A stretch of DNA of 64,000 nucleotides from Streptomyces scopuliridis RB72 (GCF_000718095.1 NZ_JOEI01000004.1:169888-233887); one strand, 5' to 3'; shown: positions 1-9,056, numbered from the stretch's first letter. A program made the numbers and translations. Notes: generated by a model not told the origin, from the sequence alone.

Positions 1-1
1 G

Positions 2-478
2 GCACGGCACCGGGAACTCGTGCAGCAACTGGAGGCTGTCGGCTGCCGGGTCGAGTTCCGCGACCGCATGCACGAGAAGGTTCTCATCCTCGACGGCTCG
101 GTCCTGTGGCATGGTTCGAAGAACCTGCTCGCGAACATCGGGCCGACGGATCTGATGATGCGCTACACCGACCCGGCCTCCTGCGACCGCGTACGGCGGC
201 TGATGGAGCGCACCCGCATGGAACGCCCGGCGCGGGGGCCGTGGCGCCCGGCCGAGCAGGCTGCTCCGGCGCCCGAGGTGCCGGCCCAGCGAGCGGAGGA
301 GGCCGACAAGGTGTACCCGGGGCTGATCCGAAACGGCCGCCTGTACCTCAAAGTCCCGTATGCGCAGAAGGACGAGGCGAAGCGCCTGCTCAGAGCCCGG
401 TGGGACAAAGAGGCCGAGCACTGGTGGGTCGACGCGGCCAAGGTCACCCGGGAGCAGGCGGCGCGCTGGCTGCCGTAG
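2..478 (+). CDS. PLD-like nuclease / DUF5710 protein, 3' end only
   Basis: The reading frame is open to the left edge, so this is the C-terminal part of a longer protein. It contains one phospholipase-D-type HxK(x)4D motif (HEKVLILD) followed by a serine/asparagine-rich segment (HGSKN), as in PLD-family nucleases. The last 50 residues (VYPGLIRNGRLYLKVPY onward, with LLRARWDKEAEHWWVD) look like a DUF5710 domain, a small module often attached to DNA-processing or helicase proteins. A Pro/Ala/Glu-rich linker joins the two. In Streptomyces this combination often sits at the end of large helicase-nuclease proteins, but that is inference because the N-terminus is outside the window. The GTG at 20 is internal rather than a true start. 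Confidence 0.7.
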   Translation, partial: ARHRELVQQLEAVGCRVEFRDRMHEKVLILDGSVLWHGSKNLLANIGPTDLMMRYTDPASCDRVRRLMERTRMERPARGPWRPAEQAAPAPEVPAQRAEEADKVYPGLIRNGRLYLKVPYAQKDEAKRLLRARWDKEAEHWWVDAAKVTREQAARWLP

Positions 479-700
479 CTGCTGATGCCGGGCGCTGCGC
501 GGTACCCCGGCCGTCAGACGCTTGCGGCCAGACAGCGGCCGTACAAGGACAGCTGATCCTTCGCTGGGGTGCGTGGTGGCTGCCGCTGTCCTCCGGTGAC
601 ATGTCTTCACGTCCGTTCCCTCGCAGGAGTGGCTTCCTTCCACCGTGACCGTCACATCGTTGGCCGCTGTACCTTCGGAGCCCGGTGAGAGGGGGAGCTG

Positions 701-2296
701 ATGCCGAGGATTCGTTACGACCAGCGTGTGCTGGTGCTCGTCGAGGTACGGGGGGAGCAGCGCGACTGGGACGAGGCGGAGCGGGTGTTCGACCAGCAGG
801 GCTGGCCGGTCGTGACCGCGTTCGCCCGGAGTGAGGGCGCGTCGCGGGGTGTGCTGAGCGAGGCCGACCCGGCACGGTTGTACTCCGTCGAGGTGCGGTT
901 CTTCGGGGCCCGCAACCGGCGCACCGAGCGGGCGGCCACTTGGCGGGTGGAGTGGCTGGCACGGGCGGCCGGGTTGGAGATGTACGCCCGGCGTTGCGAG
1001 CTGGTGGACCGGGACCGGGAGCAGCTGACCGGCTGGCGGGCGCATACGGTGGCCCATAGACCACCGCGCGCACCCGTCCCCAGGCCGCGGACGTCGATGG
1101 AGGGGTTGCGCAACGCGGCGGTGCTGGCGCGTGCGCGATTCTCGGAGAGGCGTGGCTACCACGACACGGGCATGGTGGTCACGGGTACGGCGTCGGAAGC
1201 CCGCCGGCTCTCCCGCATGGACTTGCCCGGCGGTTCCGCTCCGAGGGCTGTGATCGACGTACGGCCGCTCTACGGCCGGGAGCGAAGGCACATCGTGCCG
1301 CGTCGCGACGAAGACAGTCGGCGTCGTACGTTCCGCCTCGTGGCCTGGCTGCTCGCCATGGCATTCTGCGCCGTGGTCGCCCGGCACCACAGCGGTGTGC
1401 GGATGTGGGTGTGGGCCGGTGCAGCGGTGTTGTGCTTTGCCGGAGGAGCCCGATTGGCATATGGCATGTTCGCGACCGGCGGTCGCGTGGCGAGCCTTTT
1501 CATGGCCGGGGTGCTGTCCGTCTACCTTCTTGTCGTCGCGTTCGGCGCGGGCATGGGGGACGACAGAGGCTGGACCCCGGTGGAGATGCTGTCGCTCTTT
1601 GCCATCACGGCGACGGTGGGAGGGATCTGGCTTCTGGTCCGCCAGTGGACGTGGGGCGAATGGCTAGCCTGGGCGGCGCCGCTCGTGTTCACGGCTTTCG
1701 TGTCGTTCGTGGTGGCATCTGGATCGGTGCTGCACGCGCTGTACGCGGACAGTCTCGGGCTGACACCCGACGACCTCGACGTTTTGGGGATCTGGCAGGC
1801 CGCATCGGCGGTGAAGCTGTCGAGCTTGCTCAGCTACGCCCTGTTCGTTCCGGCTCTGTGGGGGATTGCGAAGCATGTGCACGCCCCGTTCGTCAGCCCT
1901 GTCGAACGGGGCGGCGTCCCGCTGTACGTCCTCACCCAGGTGACGGTGGTGGCGATGTGCGCGCTGGGGGCGCTGGACTCGGCGGGAGAAGCGGTGAAGG
2001 ACTTCCGCACGGCCGCAGTTCGGAAGACGGATCCGCCTTCGTACTTCGGGGTGACGCCGGAGTGGACGTGCGTCGAGCCGACGGTCCCTGCGGCGAAACT
2101 CGGCAGCCGAGGCGGCGTGCTCCGTCCCGAGCGGCCGTACCTCTCGTTCGGGGCGGCCGGAGGAACGGTGTCACTGTGGGAAGAGATGGCGGGCACGGCG
2201 CTCCAGATGCCTGCCGAGCAGGTGCGCCTCGTCCCTGCGGCCGATGGCCGGGTTCGGTGCTCCTTCTCGTACGCGAGCTTGCCGAAGGACGGCTGA
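701..2296 (+). CDS. Hypothetical multi-pass membrane protein
   Basis: A 531-residue protein with ATG preceded by a purine-rich GAGGGGGAG about 5 bases upstream. The N-terminal 210 residues are soluble and arginine-rich. Roughly six hydrophobic segments follow between about residues 212 and 430, then a soluble C-terminal region of about 100 residues with two cysteines. I recognise no catalytic motif. The soluble head, membrane core and C-terminal tail suggest a membrane-anchored sensor or scaffold, but nothing in the sequence gives a function. It has about 220 bp of non-coding DNA upstream and a 0.7-kb non-coding stretch downstream, so it is probably monocistronic. Confidence 0.75.
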   Translation: MPRIRYDQRVLVLVEVRGEQRDWDEAERVFDQQGWPVVTAFARSEGASRGVLSEADPARLYSVEVRFFGARNRRTERAATWRVEWLARAAGLEMYARRCELVDRDREQLTGWRAHTVAHRPPRAPVPRPRTSMEGLRNAAVLARARFSERRGYHDTGMVVTGTASEARRLSRMDLPGGSAPRAVIDVRPLYGRERRHIVPRRDEDSRRRTFRLVAWLLAMAFCAVVARHHSGVRMWVWAGAAVLCFAGGARLAYGMFATGGRVASLFMAGVLSVYLLVVAFGAGMGDDRGWTPVEMLSLFAITATVGGIWLLVRQWTWGEWLAWAAPLVFTAFVSFVVASGSVLHALYADSLGLTPDDLDVLGIWQAASAVKLSSLLSYALFVPALWGIAKHVHAPFVSPVERGGVPLYVLTQVTVVAMCALGALDSAGEAVKDFRTAAVRKTDPPSYFGVTPEWTCVEPTVPAAKLGSRGGVLRPERPYLSFGAAGGTVSLWEEMAGTALQMPAEQVRLVPAADGRVRCSFSYASLPKDG

Positions 2297-3006
2297 CCCG
2301 TACCAGCCCGGGGAGCACTCGTCGGGCTCGAAGAACGACATCTGGTCCCGATCAGGGGTTGCTTCGCCTTGCCGGCTTCCAGGGGAGGAGCCGGGGCCCG
2401 CTTCTTGGCCTGGCGCCTGCCCGCCTTGCGGGAGTGGGCAGGTCGTTGTCGCTCCCGCACCGTCTCCCCAGGGTGGCGGCCGTCCCCGAGCTCTGCCGCG
2501 ATGGTGACGGAGTATCCCTCCAGGGCCCGCTCTGCACCGAGGGCGGGCGGCTCCTCTTGGGAGGTCCCGGTCCCGGCCAGCCCGTGCTTGACCAGCTCGC
2601 GGCTGGCCGGCATGGCTCCATGATGTCGGTCGGACATATGGTGCGGGGCATGACGTGAGCTGGCGTCCGGAGCCTGCGGAGGCTGACCCGCTGGGAGAGC
2701 TGGCTTTGGCAGCCTGTTCACCGACTGTCGGCTGTGACGCTCGTTTGACGCTCCAGGTACCCACACGCAGGACGGCGAGCTGAGAAATGGTCTCTGACCT
2801 GGGCTTTTCCGTGATGCGCTCAGGCCGACACCTTTCCGATGACGCATCATGTGGAGTGCGTGGCGATCTTGGAGCCTGCGAGGAAGGGCGCCTGACCGGC
2901 ACGTTCGGGAGCGGGTGCCGGCGCAGGAGTCGTATGTGTGGCGGCATCCGCGCAGCGGGGGCCACGTCGGTTTCCGGAGGTCGGGCGCATGAGCCGCCAC
3001 TGCCGC
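2297..3006. other. 710-bp stretch without a convincing gene
   Basis: Several ORFs cross this stretch on both strands, but none has a start with a ribosome-binding site, a recognisable domain, or an amino-acid composition unlike a shadow frame. A minus-strand frame around 2350-2640 (through ELVKHGLAGTGTSQEE) reads somewhat more protein-like than the others and could be a decayed gene, but I cannot name it. No hairpin terminator, tRNA or insertion-sequence end is evident. Confidence 0.4.
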
Positions 3007-3981
3007 TCACGATCGTGTGGCGGTCCCGCACCCTGCTTCGTCGGCCTCACGCATGCGCGCGTCCATGGATGTGCTCCGGTCGTACGGGTCGACCTCGGGG
3101 CCGTCTCCCGAGCCCGTGGCCGCGCGCTCGGCGGTGAACTCGGGGGTGAGATAGCCGGTGAAGGTGTCGCAGCCGCCGTTGGTGGTGTCCGCCGTGTAGG
3201 AGACGAGGGAGAACGTCCCCGGCTCGATGACCACCTTCGCCGGGTTGTCCCAGCTCATCACGGTCTCGCGGCGCACGATGGTGCGCGCGACTTCGTCGCT
3301 TCCCGCTGCGGCGCGTACGACCGGACAGACGTAGGTGACATCGGTGGTCGCCTCGACCGCACCGCGCTCACCTTCCCGGTACGTGATCCGTCCTCGTGTC
3401 TTGACCACGTTCCCGACAAGCCGCACGTTCGTCTTCTCGAAACGGCTGAACAGCAGCAGAGGATCGTTCTCCCGAGCGGGCGCGCGGAAGGCGGTCGCCA
3501 AGTAGTCCTGGACATCCCGCTGATGTGGATTGATCAAGGCGATCGCCTTCTCCGGCCGCTCCCCGCGCAGCACACCGGGATCCAGACTGGACGCGGCGAG
3601 GAAGTCCCGGGTCCGGTCGAGTGTCTGCGCGACCTGTTCCTTGCTCATCCAGCCGGTCGCCTGTGGTGCGGGCAGGCGGATCCCTGCCGTTCCGTCGCCC
3701 CACCGCGCCGCAGGCGACCCTCTGAACGGCTGCTCCATTGTGGGCAGTTGGGCTGCCGCCTCTGTCGCCGGCGGCTGATCCGGACGTTCCGACTCCGCGG
3801 CGAGCGGCGCACTCTCGCCGCGTCCGCCACCGCCTCCGAACCAGCCGGCCACCCGCCCCGGATCCAGTGCCGCGACCAGCAGGCCGAACGCGTACCAGCC
3901 CCTGCCCCGTCGCCGCCGGGCCGGCTGGTGAGTCCGCCACCCTTCCGGCGGGCGGGTCTCCTCCCGCAGCCGCCGCGTCAC
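3007..3981 (-). CDS. Membrane-anchored conserved hypothetical protein
   Basis: A 324-residue protein. I placed the start at a GTG (VTRRLREE) because the frame upstream of it is an arginine-rich shadow of the SRPBCC gene in another frame. The N-terminus is basic (RRRRGRGWY) and followed by a short hydrophobic stretch (WYAFGLLVAALDPGRVAGWF), consistent with a signal anchor. A Gly/Ala/Pro-rich linker precedes the globular region from about residue 115. This includes a WxNPxK-like segment and two separated cysteines (TYVCPV and GGCDTF) that could form an extracellular disulfide. No enzymatic motif is visible. The hydrophobic segment is unusually short for a transmembrane helix. It lies downstream of the SRPBCC gene on the same strand. 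Confidence 0.65.
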   Translation of the reverse strand: MTRRLREETRPPEGWRTHQPARRRRGRGWYAFGLLVAALDPGRVAGWFGGGGGRGESAPLAAESERPDQPPATEAAAQLPTMEQPFRGSPAARWGDGTAGIRLPAPQATGWMSKEQVAQTLDRTRDFLAASSLDPGVLRGERPEKAIALINPHQRDVQDYLATAFRAPARENDPLLLFSRFEKTNVRLVGNVVKTRGRITYREGERGAVEATTDVTYVCPVVRAAAGSDEVARTIVRRETVMSWDNPAKVVIEPGTFSLVSYTADTTNGGCDTFTGYLTPEFTAERAATGSGDGPEVDPYDRSTSMDARMREADEAGCGTATRS

Positions 3982-4043
3982 CGTCCGGGCCCGCGCTCGG
4001 ATCGGGATTCTTCGCTGCCGGCCGGTGCCGCTCGCCCGCCTCG

Positions 4044-4535
4044 CTACCCGGGCTGCGCGTTCTCGCCGCCCGGTCGCTCGTCCGCCTCGACCAGGCGGGC
4101 GAGGTTCGCCAAGGCCATGCGGGTGCCCAGTTCGTTGTCGGCGGCGGGGACGTCGTCGGGGATTCCGGCGTGCACGATCAGGACATCGGTCGCGCCGTCC
4201 GCGTCGGTGAGTGTGGTCGTCATCGTCATCGTGCCGCTGAAGCCCGGGTCCGCCGTCTCGAACGCGAATACTTCCGTCACCTGCTCGTCCGGCACGAGTC
4301 GGGAGAAGTGGCCCTCGTACGTGTCGGTGTGCGCGGCCGATTTGCCGGTGCCGGCCGGGTCGTCGTAGGTGAGGGAGACGCGGAACGTTCCGCCTTCGCG
4401 GGGATCGAAGGCGTGCACGTGGCTGGTCATGCCGGCGGGTACCCGCCAGCGGGCGATCGCGTCCGCGTCGAGAAGCGCTCGGTAGACGGCCGCGCGGGGG
4501 GCGTTCACGCGGCGGGAGACACGCGTCGAGTACAT
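4044..4535 (-). CDS. SRPBCC / AHSA1-like domain protein
   Basis: A 163-residue protein starting MYSTRVSRRVNAPRAAVYRAL, the typical opening of the SRPBCC (START/Bet v1-like) fold, with WRVPAGM and DPREGGTFRVSL matching the AHSA1/polyketide-cyclase-like branch. These proteins form a hydrophobic ligand cavity, and the substrate cannot be read from sequence. I chose ATG at 4535 over the upstream in-frame start at 4595 because homology begins there. No strong Shine-Dalgarno is seen, so the start is less certain than the gene. It is divergent from the GH39 gene across an AT-rich intergenic region. Confidence 0.75.
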   Translation of the reverse strand: MYSTRVSRRVNAPRAAVYRALLDADAIARWRVPAGMTSHVHAFDPREGGTFRVSLTYDDPAGTGKSAAHTDTYEGHFSRLVPDEQVTEVFAFETADPGFSGTMTMTTTLTDADGATDVLIVHAGIPDDVPAADNELGTRMALANLARLVEADERPGGENAQPG

Positions 4536-4590
4536 GGAGTCCAACGTATCGCCGATGGCCTCCGCGTACAGCTCCCGGGAGATTAGATAT

Positions 4591-4605
4591 ATCAATCATT
4601 TTGAT
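4591..4605. promoter_or_regulatory. AT-rich inverted repeat in the divergent SRPBCC/GH39 promoter region
   Basis: A perfect 5-bp inverted repeat, ATCAA-N5-TTGAT, lies in a strikingly AT-rich patch (about 4580-4612) in otherwise about 70% GC DNA, some 55 bp upstream of the GH39 start. Its position suits an operator or -10 region. The downstream ROK protein is the obvious candidate binder, but that is inference. Confidence 0.4.
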
Positions 4606-4660
4606 TTATCGTCTCTGGCAGGGCACCACTGCCTGCCGTACCGGGACGGAAGGAACCACC

Positions 4661-6250
4661 ATGTCGGGCGACATCTTCGTCAGCGCCCTCGCGAACACCC
4701 CCGCGACCCCGCTGCCGCACTTCTGGAGCCGCGTCGTCGGCGCCGGACGCGCCAATGAGGGGCTGCGTGCCGACTGGCAGCGCCAGCTTCGCGAGGCTCA
4801 CGAGGCGTGCGGCTTCGAGTACATCCGTTTCCACGGGCTCTTCCACGACGACATGTTCGTGTACACGGAGCGTGCGGACGGCACCGCCGTCCATAACTTC
4901 CAGTACGTCGACGCGCTCTTCGACTTCCTCCTGGACCTCGGGGTCCGGCCGTTCGTGGAGTTCGGCTTCAGCCCCCGTGCCCTCGCCCGGGAGACCAACA
5001 CTGTCTTCTGGTGGGGAGCGCACGGCGCCCCGCCCGTGGACCTCGGCAAATGGGCCGCGCTGATCGAGAGCATCACCCGCCACTGGATCACCCGGTACGG
5101 GATCGAGGAAGTGCGCCGCTGGTACTTCGAGGTGTGGAACGAGGCCAATCTCCGGGGCTTCTTCCACGGCACCCGCTCCGAGTACTTCGAGCTGTACAAG
5201 GTCACCGCGGGCGCGGTGAAGAACGTGGACGAGCGGCTGCGCGTCGGCGGCCCCGCCACCTCCAACTTCGTACCCGACGAGCGCTTCGGCGGTGAGTCCG
5301 AGGATGTCTCCCGGCGCATCGTGGCAGGCCGCGACGACATCGACGACCTGGAATGGCGTCCGGTGTGGATGGAGGCCTTCCTGGACTACTGCGCCGGGGA
5401 AGGGCTGCCCGTCGACTTCGTCTCCACCCACCCGTACCCCACGGACTGGGCACTGGACGAGCACGGCCAGGGGGAGAAGCTCACCCGCGGCAAGGACGCC
5501 ACCCCGGTCGATCTGGCCCTGCTGCGCGATCTGATCGCCAAGAGCCCCTATCCGGACGCCGAGATCCATCTCACCGAGTGGTCCTCGTCGTCCTCGCCGC
5601 GCGACCACACCCATGACACGCTGCCCGCCGCCACGTACGTCACGCGCTCGGTCCTGCACTCGCTCGGAACGGTCGACTCGCTCGCGTACTGGACGTTCAC
5701 GGACGTCTTCGAGGAGGGCGGGGCGGGCGACGAGCTGTTCCACGGCGGCTTCGGCATGATCACGCTGCCCGGTATCCCCAAGCCGACGTTCCACGCGTAC
5801 CGCATGCTGCACGCCCTCGGCGACGAGCTGATCGAGCGCGGCGAGGACCATGTCGTGACCCGCTCGGCCGCCACAGGACGGATCACCGCGCTCGTCCACC
5901 ACTACCCGGAGGAGGAGCCCAAGTCCGTGCCGGCCTCCTTCGACGACCGGGCCGCGGCCGAGGCCACCCAGGCCAAGGGGCGGCCACGGCGGCTGACGCT
6001 GGAGATCGGCGCGCTCGCGGCCGGCGCCCCCTTCCGTGTCGAGGTGCTGGACTCCGCGCACGGCGACGCCATCGGGGCCTGGCGGGCCCTCGGCTCGCCG
6101 GCCGCGCCCACCCGTGAGCAGCTCGCCCATCTCGACCGGCTGGCCCGTGCCACCGAGGTACGGACCATCGCCGCCGGTGCGGACGGGGTGCTGCGGCTCG
6201 ACACCGCCGTCAGTCCCTGGTCGCTCGTCCTCATCGAGCAGCTGGGCTGA
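4661..6250 (+). CDS. Glycoside hydrolase family 39 (beta-xylosidase-like)
   Basis: A 529-residue enzyme with ATG preceded by GGACGGAAGGA. The TIM-barrel core shows the clan GH-A pair: the acid/base glutamate in FEVWNEAN (E161) and the nucleophile glutamate in IHLTEWSS (E306). The intervening WYFEVWNE and THPYPTD segments fit family 39 (beta-xylosidases and alpha-L-iduronidases). A beta-sandwich-like C-terminus follows to about residue 525. There is no signal peptide, so it acts in the cytoplasm on oligosaccharides that have been imported, presumably by the ABC system at 9.1-12.4 kb. It lies immediately upstream of the ROK regulator. The precise substrate (xyloside, iduronide or other) is not decided by sequence. 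Confidence 0.9.
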   Translation: MSGDIFVSALANTPATPLPHFWSRVVGAGRANEGLRADWQRQLREAHEACGFEYIRFHGLFHDDMFVYTERADGTAVHNFQYVDALFDFLLDLGVRPFVEFGFSPRALARETNTVFWWGAHGAPPVDLGKWAALIESITRHWITRYGIEEVRRWYFEVWNEANLRGFFHGTRSEYFELYKVTAGAVKNVDERLRVGGPATSNFVPDERFGGESEDVSRRIVAGRDDIDDLEWRPVWMEAFLDYCAGEGLPVDFVSTHPYPTDWALDEHGQGEKLTRGKDATPVDLALLRDLIAKSPYPDAEIHLTEWSSSSSPRDHTHDTLPAATYVTRSVLHSLGTVDSLAYWTFTDVFEEGGAGDELFHGGFGMITLPGIPKPTFHAYRMLHALGDELIERGEDHVVTRSAATGRITALVHHYPEEEPKSVPASFDDRAAAEATQAKGRPRRLTLEIGALAAGAPFRVEVLDSAHGDAIGAWRALGSPAAPTREQLAHLDRLARATEVRTIAAGADGVLRLDTAVSPWSLVLIEQLG

Positions 6251-6390
6251 CTTCGGTACAGCCGGCACCGGCACAAGCGGGCTGTGCGGACACGTCGTAC
6301 GCCCCCAGCCGGTACGATTCCATCGATTTGACGCACCCAGGGAACGGCGGCATCTGGCCGCCGTCCCTTTCCGGGGCCGGGAGACGCATT

Positions 6391-7602
6391 TTGACGAGCA
6401 AGAAGGCGAGCGCCGGAAAGGCGTCGATCAGACGCGGCACCAACCTGCCTCGCATGGGTGACTTCAACGAATCCGTCGTCCTGGACGCGATCCGGCGCCA
6501 CACCGCGGGCCTGAGCCGGGTCGAACTCGCCCAGGCCACCGGGCTGTCGGCGCAGACCGTCTCCAACATCACCCGCAGGCTGCTCGACCAGGGCGTGGCC
6601 CGCGAGTCCGGGAAGCAGAGCACGGGCAGCGGCAAGCCCCGTACGCTCCTCCAGATCGCCCCGGGGGCCCGGTACGCCGTGGGCGTGCATCTCGACCCGG
6701 CCGTCATCACGTACGTACTTCTCGACCTGCTCGGTACGGTCGTCGCCCAGCGCAGCGAACGGACCCCGCGCGGCGGCGACACCGACCAGGTCGTGGCGGG
6801 CATCGCCGCCTCGGTGACCGCGCTGGTGGCCGAGTCGGGGGTCGACAGGGAACGCGTACTGGGCCTCGGGATCGCCGCGCCGGGCCCGATCGACGCGGCG
6901 GCCGGGCTGGTCGTGGACCCGCCCGAACTGCCCGGCTGGGGAAGCGTTCCGCTGCGCGACCAGCTCAGCGAGGCGACCGGCTTTCCGGCCCTGCTGGACA
7001 AGGACGTCATCGCCGCCGTCGTCGCGGAGCGCTGGTCCGGGGCGGCCACCGAGAGCCGGAACTTCCTCTTCTTCTACCTCGGCACGGGCTCCGGCATGGG
7101 GCTGGTCGTCGACGACACCGTGCTGCGCGGCGTCTCCGGCAACGCCGGCGAGGTCGGCGGTCTCGGCGCGGCCTGCTCGACCCGGGTGCTGGTCGAGGAG
7201 GCCATCGCGCTCGGCGTGCTCGGCGGGGAGTTCACCCCCATGGATCCCGGGGACGCCCAGCGCGGTCTGGAGCAGTTGGCGCTCCTCGCCGCCCGGGGCG
7301 ACGAGCGGGCCGGCAGCGTCATCGACCGCTGGGGGATCCGGATCGGCCGGGGTGTCTGCGCGGCGGCCACGCTCCTGGATGTGGACACCATCGTCTTCGG
7401 CGGCCCGATATGGCACCTTCTCGCCGACCGGCTCCTCGCGCTCATCGAGCCGATGGTTGCGCAGTCCCCGTTCGTCAAACCGATCCATCCCACGCTGGTC
7501 ATCACCACCGCCGTCGGCGAGAACGTCGCGGCCGTGGGAGCGGCGTCGCTGGTCCTGGACCGGACGCTCTCCGCGCAGCCGAAGTCCCTGTTGCTGGGGT
7601 GA
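6391..7602 (+). CDS. ROK-family transcriptional regulator
   Basis: A 403-residue protein, started at a TTG because GGGAG lies 8 bases upstream and because the basic N-terminus (LTSKKASAGKASIRRG) leads directly into a winged helix (SRVELAQATGLSAQTVSNITRRLL). The C-terminal two-thirds is a ROK sugar-kinase-like fold with a glycine-rich ATP-loop relic (YLGTGSGMGLVVDD) and GNAGEVGG. The usual ROK zinc-binding Cys cluster (CxCGxxGC) is absent, and only ACST remains at that place. It most likely represses the flanking GH39, importer and dehydratase genes until a sugar ligand binds. It is convergent with the mannonate-dehydratase-like gene across a bidirectional hairpin. Confidence 0.88.
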   Translation: MTSKKASAGKASIRRGTNLPRMGDFNESVVLDAIRRHTAGLSRVELAQATGLSAQTVSNITRRLLDQGVARESGKQSTGSGKPRTLLQIAPGARYAVGVHLDPAVITYVLLDLLGTVVAQRSERTPRGGDTDQVVAGIAASVTALVAESGVDRERVLGLGIAAPGPIDAAAGLVVDPPELPGWGSVPLRDQLSEATGFPALLDKDVIAAVVAERWSGAATESRNFLFFYLGTGSGMGLVVDDTVLRGVSGNAGEVGGLGAACSTRVLVEEAIALGVLGGEFTPMDPGDAQRGLEQLALLAARGDERAGSVIDRWGIRIGRGVCAAATLLDVDTIVFGGPIWHLLADRLLALIEPMVAQSPFVKPIHPTLVITTAVGENVAAVGAASLVLDRTLSAQPKSLLLG

Positions 7603-7609
7603 GCCGCAG

Positions 7610-7650
7610 ATATGGGTGAGGCCCGCCGACCGGCGGGGCCCCACCCATAT
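7610..7650. terminator. Bidirectional hairpin terminator
   Basis: Perfect outer arms ATATGGGTG/CACCCATAT enclose an inner GGCCCGCC/GGCGGGGCC stem with a short loop, between the convergent ROK (+) and enolase-superfamily (-) genes. Confidence 0.85.
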
Positions 7651-7660
7651 ACGGCGCTGA

Positions 7661-9016
7661 TCAGGGCCGTTGCACGCTTCCGTCCGCGTTGCGCAGCAGC
7701 GCCCAGCGGTCGTGTTCCAGCGGATCGGTCACCGGATACCTGCGTACGGCCGACTCGTCGAAGTCGACGCCCAGGCCCGGCTGTCCGGAGGGGTACAGGC
7801 GCCCCTCGCGCGGCACGGGCGCGCCGGGGAAGACCTCCAGCGTGGCTTCCTTGAAGGCGGCCGCCTCCTGGACGCCGAACGCGGGCGAGCTGATGTCCAG
7901 GGCCAGGTTGGCGGCCATGCCGACGGGACTGACATCGCCGGGGCCGTGCGGCGCCGTCCGTACGCCGAACAGCTCGCAGGCCGCGACGAGTTTGCGGGTG
8001 GGCGTCAGGCCGCCCAGGGTGGGGATACGGATCCGGGCGAAGTCGATGACCCGCTGTTCCAGCAGCGGCAGATACATCATGACGTCGTGGTACAGCTCGC
8101 CCACCGCGAGCGGGACCGAGCCGGCCCGGCGGAGCTGGCCGAAGTGCGCCGCGTCCTCGGGGGCGAGGGCGTCCTCCAGGAAGAACAGCCGCGCGTCCTC
8201 GACCTCGTGCACCAGCTCACGGGCCTGCGAGGGCGTCAGCCGCTCGTGCGCGTCGTGCAGCAGCTCCACACCCGTGCCGACCCGCTCACGGATGTCGCGC
8301 AGCACCGGCGGGACATGACGCAGATAGCTCAGGGAGTCCCAGCTCCCCGCGCGCAGCCGGCGCCGGCGGGCTTCGGCTTCGTCGCTCGGGGCCGTGCCGT
8401 AGGTGTCCGTGCCGGGGACCGCGACCTGGACGCGGACATGGCGGTAGCCGCGCTCGGCGGCGGCGAGCACCCGCTCGGCGATCTCGCCCGCCTCGTGGCC
8501 GTCCACGTGCGTGTACGCCTCGGCGGCCTCCCGGGCCCTGCCTCCCAGCAGCTGGTGCAGCGGCAGTCCCGCCGCCTTGCCCTTGATGTCCCAGAGCGCC
8601 ACATCGACGCCCGCCAGGGCGTTCTGCGCGATCGAACCGCCCCGCCAGTAGCCGCTGTTGAGCAGCAGCCGGTGCAGGTCCTCGATGTCGTGGGGGTCGC
8701 GGCCCAGCAGCATCGGACCGAAGTAGTCGTCGACGACCGAGCGGATCGCGAGGGTGCGCTGCGGGTCGCTGGCGCAGCCGAGCCCGTACAGGCCGGGCTG
8801 GTTCGTCTCCACGCGCACGATCACGTACGGACAGCCCTGCGGGGCGCACAGGAAGGTACGGACCGCTGTCACCCGTAGCGAGTCGGAGCCCCGCGAGGAG
8901 TCGGAGCCCCGCGAGGAGTCGGAGCCCCGCGAGGAGTCGGAGCCGGATCGCGCCCAAGGGGCCGGGGCCAGCACCTCCGCCGTCTCCGTCGTATCCCGTG
9001 TCTTCGCTGCCGTCAT
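7661..9016 (-). CDS. Enolase-superfamily sugar-acid dehydratase (mannonate dehydratase/RspA-like)
   Basis: A 451-residue protein started at ATG 9016 behind GGAGGGG. The capping domain begins at about residue 47. Metal-ligand positions of the superfamily are visible: Asp in LLHDAHERLTP, Glu in FFLEDAL and Glu in LAVGELYHD, plus the signature (A)PHGPGDVSPVGMAANLALD and VQVAVPGTDTYG of the ManD/RspA subgroup. Those enzymes dehydrate D-mannonate or D-gluconate, and many subgroup members have low activity, so the substrate is open. The N-terminus is unusual: an 18-bp tandem repeat encodes three SDSSRG-type units before the conserved fold. It is divergent from the importer genes and probably shares their control. 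Confidence 0.85.
   Translation of the reverse strand: MTAAKTRDTTETAEVLAPAPWARSGSDSSRGSDSSRGSDSSRGSDSLRVTAVRTFLCAPQGCPYVIVRVETNQPGLYGLGCASDPQRTLAIRSVVDDYFGPMLLGRDPHDIEDLHRLLLNSGYWRGGSIAQNALAGVDVALWDIKGKAAGLPLHQLLGGRAREAAEAYTHVDGHEAGEIAERVLAAAERGYRHVRVQVAVPGTDTYGTAPSDEAEARRRRLRAGSWDSLSYLRHVPPVLRDIRERVGTGVELLHDAHERLTPSQARELVHEVEDARLFFLEDALAPEDAAHFGQLRRAGSVPLAVGELYHDVMMYLPLLEQRVIDFARIRIPTLGGLTPTRKLVAACELFGVRTAPHGPGDVSPVGMAANLALDISSPAFGVQEAAAFKEATLEVFPGAPVPREGRLYPSGQPGLGVDFDESAVRRYPVTDPLEHDRWALLRNADGSVQRP
8881..8944. repeat. 18-bp tandem repeat, about 3.6 copies, within the dehydratase N-terminus
   Basis: The unit begins AGTCGGAGCC and ends CCGCGAGG, with identical copies at 8881, 8899 and 8917 and a partial copy at 8935. 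It stays in frame and encodes a Ser/Asp/Arg-rich linker outside the catalytic fold, so copy number could vary without destroying the enzyme. Confidence 0.9.
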
Positions 9017-9056
9017 GGGTTCCCCTCCGAGGTGATGGCACGTCCGTGTTTTCCCG

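Noticed and set aside
1834..3031. Long minus-strand ORFs (up to 388 codons) opposite the membrane-protein gene and the following gap
   Set aside because: They lie antisense to a gene with clear codon bias, have no ribosome-binding site or domain, and show the Arg/Pro/Ala-rich composition of shadow frames in high-GC DNA.
4592..6274. 560-codon minus-strand ORF opposite the GH39 gene
   Set aside because: It is a mirror frame of a gene with intact catalytic residues; composition is Val/Gly/Arg-rich without any motif.
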